From Sulfurimonas sp. UBA6792 (GTDB lineage: Bacteria > Campylobacterota > Campylobacteria > Campylobacterales > Sulfurimonadaceae): a DNA stretch of 10,336 nt. The translations under genes were made by a program, and so were the position numbers. Location of the stretch: positions 1 through 10,336 of the forward strand of contig DKFQ01000069.1 of assembly GCA_002452425.1 (NCBI GenBank), read 5' to 3'. This document shows, one piece after another, positions 6,861 through 10,336 of this stretch (position 1 is the first letter of the stretch; the number at the start of each line of letters is the position of its first letter). The notes under the pieces are model-generated. The model had not been told where the DNA came from, did not search any database, and saw only the letters and a list, made by a program, of their open reading frames with translations.

Positions 6861-7118
6861 ATGCTCTCTATTCGTTTAGACAACTCTCTTGAAAGCAAAC
6901 TCAATTTTTTGGCACAAGAGAGGCATTTACCAAAGAGCAAAATCATTAAAGATGCCTTGAATTACTATTTTGATATGTTAAAAAAAGAGTCAAAAGAAAA
7001 AACGCCATATGAACTTGGAAGTGAGCTTTTTGGCAAATACGCAAGTGGTAAGAGTGACTTGTCAACTACATACAAACAAAAACTAAAAGAAAAAATCAAT
7101 GCAAAAAACACTCATTGA
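6861..7118 (+). CDS. Ribbon-helix-helix (CopG-type) antitoxin
   Basis: An 85-residue protein with an N-terminal ribbon-helix-helix DNA-binding fold: beta strand LSIRLD (2-7), helix 1 (about 8-20), then the turn LPKSKIIKDALNYYF (23-37) as helix 2. The C-terminal half (YELGSELFGKYASGKSDL, 50-67) is charged and is the likely toxin-binding tail. The start at 6861 is chosen because AAGGAG at 6850-6855 is ideally placed and the strand begins straight after the Met. An in-frame ATG at 6831 falls inside the promoter/operator and is not credible. It overlaps the PIN toxin by 20 nt, the usual antitoxin-first order, and should neutralise the toxin and repress the operon. Confidence 0.9.
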   Translation: MLSIRLDNSLESKLNFLAQERHLPKSKIIKDALNYYFDMLKKESKEKTPYELGSELFGKYASGKSDLSTTYKQKLKEKINAKNTH

Positions 7119-7509
7119 CAGTGGTCCGCTCATCGCTCTTTTTGATGGAAGCGATAAGCATCACTTAAAAGTAGTGGAGTTTTTGAAAACTTTTAAAGGT
7201 GAGCTTATTACTTCATGGTCGGTTATCACAGAAGTTTCACATATGCTTGATTTTAACTTGCGGGTTCAAATAGATTTTTTAAAGTGGGTTGAACTTGGTG
7301 CGCTTACGCTCTATGAAATCTCTCAAAACGATATCACCCATATAAGAGCTATGATGGAGAAATACAGCGACATTCCTATGGATTTGGCGGATGCGTCACT
7401 TATGTATATAGCAGATAGGCAAAGCATCAAAAACATCATCAGCATTGATAGCGATTTTGATATTTACAGAACTATAAAAAAACTTCATCTCAATAATCTG
7501 CTGAGATAG
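7099..7509 (+). CDS. PIN-domain ribonuclease toxin (VapC-like)
   Basis: A 136-residue PIN domain. The metal-binding acidic residues are visible in order: D7 (TLIDSGPLIALF), E45 (ITEVSH), D98 (MDLADASL, with D95 nearby) and D117 (SIDSDF). All four are intact, so it should be an active Mg-dependent endoribonuclease, acting on RNA when not bound by its antitoxin. The target RNA cannot be told from sequence; VapC relatives often cut tRNA or the sarcin-ricin loop. The ATG lies 20 nt inside the antitoxin gene with an A-rich AAAAGAAA site, so translation is coupled to the antitoxin. The stop is 19 nt from the converging argJ stop. Confidence 0.9.
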   Translation: MQKTLIDSGPLIALFDGSDKHHLKVVEFLKTFKGELITSWSVITEVSHMLDFNLRVQIDFLKWVELGALTLYEISQNDITHIRAMMEKYSDIPMDLADASLMYIADRQSIKNIISIDSDFDIYRTIKKLHLNNLLR

Positions 7510-7528
7510 AAGCTTTTTTAATTTTTAT

Positions 7529-8707
7529 CTACGTCCTATAGTCCGCATTTATCTTCACATATTCATGACCCAAGTCACATCCATAAGCTTTGAAACTACC
7601 ATCACCCACGCCGATATCACATGAGATAGTAAACTTTTGGTGTTGCATGACAACGGCGCACTTTTTCTCCATTTCAGCATCAAAGAGAATCTCTCCTCTG
7701 TCGTAAACACAGAGATTGTCAAATGAGATTTTGAGTTTCTCTTCGTATGCTTCTATGCCGCTTGCTCCGATGGTTGAGGCGATTCTTCCCCAGTTTGGGT
7801 CTTCGCCAAAGAGTGCGGTTTTTACCAAAAGTGAATCAGAGAGTGCTTTTGCGGCTATCTCTGCCTCTTTGTCATCTCTTGCACCTGTTACTTTGTAGGT
7901 TACGAGTTTCGTCGCACCCTCGCCGTCTCGTACCATCTCCAGTGCTAAAAAGTGCATCACTTTAAAGAGTGCTTCTTTAAAAGCTTCTCTCTCGTAAGCA
8001 CCACTTTTGCCGTTTGCCAGAACAAAAACAGTGTCATTTGTAGAAGTGTCACCATCAACGCTGATAGCGTTAAAAGTAGTCTTAACCACCTCGTCCAAAA
8101 CCTCTTGCATCTCCGCTCTCATCACTTTTGCGTCAGTTGTGATAAAGCAGAGCATGGTAGCCATGGCAGGGTTTATCATCCCTGCACCTTTTGCTATTGC
8201 TCCGATGTTAAAACTACTTCCATCACCAAGAGAGACTTTAAAAGCTATCTCTTTTGCAAATGTATCTGTTGTCATTATAGCTCTTGATGCACTTGCCGAA
8301 TCTCTTTTTGTAAGGTCAAAAAGCTTCATCCCATCGATGATTTTTGCTTTTGGAAGTCGTACACCGATGACACCAGTAGAACTCATAATAGGATTTTGCA
8401 CCTCTTGCGGGCAATGTGACAAAACCTCTTTGATATCTTCGATCCCCGCTTGACCCGTCATTGCATTTGCATTTTTAGAGTTGATAACTATAAAGTTTGA
8501 CTTTACATCACCCAAAGAGCGAAAATACCTGATAGGAGCTGCCGCCATCTTGTTGGTTGTAAAAACAGATGCCACTTCACACGGTACATCACTATAGATA
8601 AAAGCCATATCTTTGGCATTCTCTTTTTTGAGTCCGGCACTTACGCCATCGGCAAAAAAACCTTCACTAGCACAGACACCGTTGCTTGAATAGATTATAT
8701 TATACAA
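7529..8707 (-). CDS. argJ: Bifunctional ornithine acetyltransferase / N-acetylglutamate synthase
   Basis: ArgJ moves the acetyl group from N-acetylornithine to glutamate, closing the acetyl cycle of arginine synthesis in the cytoplasm; many members also use acetyl-CoA. The 392-residue precursor cuts itself before the nucleophile T184 in KGAGMINPAMATML (173-186), giving alpha and beta chains. Oxyanion-hole residues T111-G112 are in SSTGVIG, and the C-terminus NADYRT is typical. The length is normal. The start is TTG at 8705-8707 (minus): AAGGAG lies 7 nt upstream, and the reading MYNIIYSSNGVCA aligns with the usual N-terminus. It overlaps the potassium-channel stop by 8 nt, so it is the last gene of rpmB-channel-argJ. 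Confidence 0.97.
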   Translation of the reverse strand: MYNIIYSSNGVCASEGFFADGVSAGLKKENAKDMAFIYSDVPCEVASVFTTNKMAAAPIRYFRSLGDVKSNFIVINSKNANAMTGQAGIEDIKEVLSHCPQEVQNPIMSSTGVIGVRLPKAKIIDGMKLFDLTKRDSASASRAIMTTDTFAKEIAFKVSLGDGSSFNIGAIAKGAGMINPAMATMLCFITTDAKVMRAEMQEVLDEVVKTTFNAISVDGDTSTNDTVFVLANGKSGAYEREAFKEALFKVMHFLALEMVRDGEGATKLVTYKVTGARDDKEAEIAAKALSDSLLVKTALFGEDPNWGRIASTIGASGIEAYEEKLKISFDNLCVYDRGEILFDAEMEKKCAVVMQHQKFTISCDIGVGDGSFKAYGCDLGHEYVKINADYRT

Positions 8708-9836
8708 ATTTGAGCTCCTTTGGTTTATCTCTTTTTCTTAGCAAATCTTTTGTCACGCTAATATCTTTTTGCGTTCCGATGACCAGCAATTTACACTCGC
8801 TTGTAATCAAAACATCCCCTTTTGGCATCGCCAAAAACTTACCCTCTTTTTTTGTGATTCCCACGATAGAGGCGTTTGTCATCTCTCTTATGTGGGTCTC
8901 TCTGAGTTTTTTGAGTACCGCCCAGCTATATTTTGGAACTTCTATCTCTTCCATGTTTAAAGGGTTATCACTTTTATATAAAAACTCCTCCAAAAGGTTT
9001 TCCATGTCAGGACGTGCCGCCATTGCACTTACTCTTTGAGCGGTTAGTTTTGTGGGAGAGACAACTGTATCTGCCCCAAGTTTTTTGAGTTTTTCCACAT
9101 CACTGATGGTTTCAGCAGAGGAGATGATGTAGTATGGACGAGGCAAAAAATGCTCTTTTTCAAAAAGCCTTACCGATGCGATAAGAGCGATATTGTCCGA
9201 CATAGAGCTTGAGAGCGTTATAAGCCCCTTTGCAGAAGCGAGATGCGCTTTGAGCATAGTGAGCTCCGCGTGCGGCTCAGCTTTTAGGTAGGTCGTATAG
9301 TTATGCTCTTGCGCCCATTCATGGATCTCTTCTCGTGGGTCAACAACAACAAAAGGGATATGATTTTCCCTTAGCTGCTTTGTCACTTCTAGCGTATAGT
9401 CGTTGTGATAACAGACAACATAGTGCTTCTTCAGCCTCGCTATTGCATAGAGCATTCTTCGCTCCTTAAGTATTTTAGATAACTTCCCTTTGTTTACGAC
9501 ATCCACAACGATACCAATGGCGATAGTAAAAACAGTAAAACCCAAAATAATAAGCGTTACCGTAAAAATCTGCCCTGCGGCGGAAAACTCCCCCTCATTA
9601 AGAGCGCCAAATCCAACTGTGGTAAAGGTATATCCAGACTGGAAAATCGCATCCATGATGGTGTAATTTTCTATATAGACGTATCCTAATGTTCCTATGA
9701 GCATAAGAAGTTGGATAAGGATTAGAGGTGTTCTAAAAGGTAAAAGTTGTGCGTAAAGTTCATCGTTGAGGGTAATAGTAGGTTTGGGAGAGGTCTCCCA
9801 GTGTAGAAAGTTTCGAATCTTCTCTAAGAGATTCAA
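8700..9836 (-). CDS. Two-helix potassium channel with RCK domain (KchA-like)
   Basis: A 378-residue protein of the H. pylori KchA type. Visible are TM1 (about 37-55), a pore helix and selectivity filter TVGFG (73-77), TM2 (about 90-113), then a cytoplasmic RCK/TrkA-N domain from about 138 and a TrkA-C-like domain near 292-365 (the stretch KGDVLITSECKLLVIG). Four subunits should form a K+ pore gated by a ring of RCK domains. The RCK fold is unusual: in the stretch VVCYHNDYTLEV (140-151) the three glycines of the standard GxGxxG loop are replaced by Y143, N145 and T148, although D166 at the end of strand 2 is kept. The start is TTG (9834-9836) with AAGGG 8 nt before, overlapping the rpmB stop; rpmB ends 11 nt upstream. 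The filter is GFG rather than GYG, which is common in small prokaryotic channels. Confidence 0.93.
   Translation of the reverse strand: MNLLEKIRNFLHWETSPKPTITLNDELYAQLLPFRTPLILIQLLMLIGTLGYVYIENYTIMDAIFQSGYTFTTVGFGALNEGEFSAAGQIFTVTLIILGFTVFTIAIGIVVDVVNKGKLSKILKERRMLYAIARLKKHYVVCYHNDYTLEVTKQLRENHIPFVVVDPREEIHEWAQEHNYTTYLKAEPHAELTMLKAHLASAKGLITLSSSMSDNIALIASVRLFEKEHFLPRPYYIISSAETISDVEKLKKLGADTVVSPTKLTAQRVSAMAARPDMENLLEEFLYKSDNPLNMEEIEVPKYSWAVLKKLRETHIREMTNASIVGITKKEGKFLAMPKGDVLITSECKLLVIGTQKDISVTKDLLRKRDKPKELKFV
8714..8719 (-). promoter_or_regulatory. Shine-Dalgarno deciding the TTG start of argJ
   Basis: AAGGAG on the minus strand, inside the last codons of the channel gene and 7 nt before the TTG. 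It supports TTG as the true argJ start and couples argJ translation to the channel. Confidence 0.8.
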
Positions 9837-9844
9837 GGTCGTAA

Positions 9845-9849
9845 CCCTT
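9845..9849 (-). promoter_or_regulatory. Shine-Dalgarno deciding the TTG start of the channel gene
   Basis: AAGGG on the minus strand overlaps the rpmB stop codon and sits 8 nt before the TTG at 9834-9836. No ATG in frame lies near, so this site decides the start. Confidence 0.7.
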
Positions 9850-10036
9850 AAGAGTTTTTCTTAAGTGTACGCAACTCTCTTGCAGAGATTTTAACCTTTT
9901 GAGTTGTACCATCATCTAAAGTGATGCGGACAGTTCTAAGGTTGAGTAAGAAACGACGTTTTGTTTTGTTTTTTGCGTGAGAAACATTGTTCCCGCTCAT
10001 TGGGCCTTTGCCACTGATAGCGCATTTTCTTGCCAT
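9848..10036 (-). CDS. rpmB: Large ribosomal subunit protein bL28
   Basis: A 62-residue basic protein with the bL28 pattern: MARKCAISGKGPMSGNNVSHAKNKTKRRF-type N-terminus (residues 1-29) and the conserved LLNLRTVRI segment before the last helix. It binds 23S rRNA in the large subunit. There is a single Cys, so this is the zinc-free (C-minus) form. The ATG follows AAGGAAG and a short leader from a TATAAT promoter. It is first in an operon with the potassium channel and argJ; the rpmB-channel pairing matches what I recall in H. pylori. Confidence 0.97.
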   Translation of the reverse strand: MARKCAISGKGPMSGNNVSHAKNKTKRRFLLNLRTVRITLDDGTTQKVKISARELRTLKKNS

Positions 10037-10071
10037 GGTTAGCTTCCTTTTTTTAGGTTTTAAAGTTGCGA

Positions 10072-10077
10072 ATTATA
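10072..10077 (-). promoter_or_regulatory. -10 box of the rpmB-channel-argJ promoter
   Basis: On the minus strand this reads TATAAT within TTGCTATAATTCGC, 35 bp before the rpmB ATG. It is the only good promoter upstream of the three-gene operon, so channel and argJ are probably expressed from a ribosomal-protein promoter. Confidence 0.75.
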
Positions 10078-10127
10078 GCAATCCTAAACCAAACTTCTGC
10101 TTAAGGGTTTAATTTTTCTTTTATTGA

Positions 10128-10149
10128 TATAAGAGTAAAATGATACAAC
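10128..10149 (+). promoter_or_regulatory. Possible promoter of the HDOD gene
   Basis: Two candidate -10 hexamers: TATAAG (10128-10133) and TACAAC (10144-10149, with TG at 10141-10142). The second resembles the TGATACAAT form seen before the antitoxin gene and would place the start point about 15 nt before the ATG at 10170. Confidence 0.4.
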
Positions 10150-10169
10150 TTTACGAATGCGTGGTAACG

Positions 10170-10336
10170 ATGATAACTAGAGAAAATATAGATGCGTATA
10201 TACGCAAGATTCCTCCCTCTCCAGAGGTTTTGAACGAAACCATTGCACTTTTACGTATTGGGGATTTGCACAAAGCTGCAAAAGTGGCACAAAACGACCT
10301 AGCACTCAAATCTTATCTTAAGAGCATCGTCAACAA
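10170..10336 (+). CDS. HDOD-domain protein, N-terminal fragment (runs off the right edge)
   Basis: Only about 55 codons are visible, open to the window edge. The reading includes AYIRKIPPSPEVLNETIALL (residues 9-28) and a KAAKVAQNDLALKSYL segment, the start of an HDOD domain (helical domain related to HD phosphohydrolases, usually without enzyme activity, found in signalling and motility regulators). ATG 10170 is favoured because the homologous reading begins just before the domain and a plausible -10 lies upstream. An in-frame ATG at 10140 with AAGAG before it, and a GTG at 10161, are alternatives that would add 10 or 3 residues. It is divergent from rpmB. Any C-terminal output domain is outside the window. 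Confidence 0.8.
   Translation, partial: MITRENIDAYIRKIPPSPEVLNETIALLRIGDLHKAAKVAQNDLALKSYLKSIVN

Noticed and set aside
7510..7528. A bidirectional terminator between the PIN toxin and argJ
   Set aside because: There is a T-run but no convincing stem; AAGCTT is too short to count as a hairpin.
7952..8453. Plus-strand open frames of 111 and 148 codons opposite argJ
   Set aside because: They lie antisense within a full-length, motif-complete argJ; composition is that of a mirrored coding strand and no ribosome site or family pattern is seen.
8692..8707. A TATAAT-like -10 box on the minus strand at the argJ start
   Set aside because: It coincides with the first argJ codons (TTG TAT AAT), so a transcript from it would lack the argJ start and its Shine-Dalgarno; most likely coincidence.

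Overview
The window reads as chromosomal DNA from a Campylobacterota (Epsilonproteobacteria) species, most like a Sulfurimonas-type sulfur oxidiser. This is inferred from gene order and protein character, not from any search. The order secD-yajC | lnt matches the arrangement I recall from Campylobacter. The pair rpmB-(RCK potassium channel) matches what I recall from Helicobacter pylori. Genes are densely packed, base composition is AT-rich, and most promoters show a clear TATAAT -10 box without an obvious -35. No gap of more than 300 bases lacks a gene, and I see no rRNA, tRNA, CRISPR array or insertion sequence.

Left block (1-2647): the minus strand carries the N-terminal two thirds of secD, running off the left edge, preceded by yajC. 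Both belong to the SecDF-YajC accessory complex of the Sec translocon. A 103-bp gap holds back-to-back -10 boxes, and on the other side lnt (apolipoprotein N-acyltransferase) runs right. The divergon therefore joins protein export with lipoprotein maturation.

Central block (2741-5982): ppk1 (polyphosphate kinase), a gamma-class carbonic anhydrase-like hexapeptide protein and a TRIC/UPF0126 membrane protein are tightly packed on the plus strand (11-nt overlap, then a 1-nt gap), probably one operon. The ppk promoter carries an 18-bp hyphenated palindrome over its -10 box.

Accessory block (5985-7509): about 1.5 kb of AT-rich small genes sits between housekeeping blocks. It holds a small unknown lipoprotein (minus), a divergent XRE/HTH regulator (plus), and a ribbon-helix-helix antitoxin/PIN toxin pair (plus). 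The lipoprotein/regulator gap contains two related 21-bp imperfect palindromes 53 bp apart centre to centre, each over a plausible -10 box, one for each gene. The antitoxin promoter is flanked by a perfect 14-bp inverted repeat. These are the most interesting regulatory signals in the window.

Right block (7529-10336): the minus-strand operon rpmB - potassium channel - argJ is tightly coupled. Channel and argJ both start at TTG codons with good Shine-Dalgarno sequences inside or at the end of the preceding gene. The channel's RCK domain lacks all three glycines of the usual nucleotide-binding loop. Divergently from rpmB, the first about 55 codons of an HDOD-domain protein begin and run off the right edge.

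I found no large unknown multi-gene system. The best candidate for something undescribed is the lipoprotein/XRE regulator pair with its twin operators.
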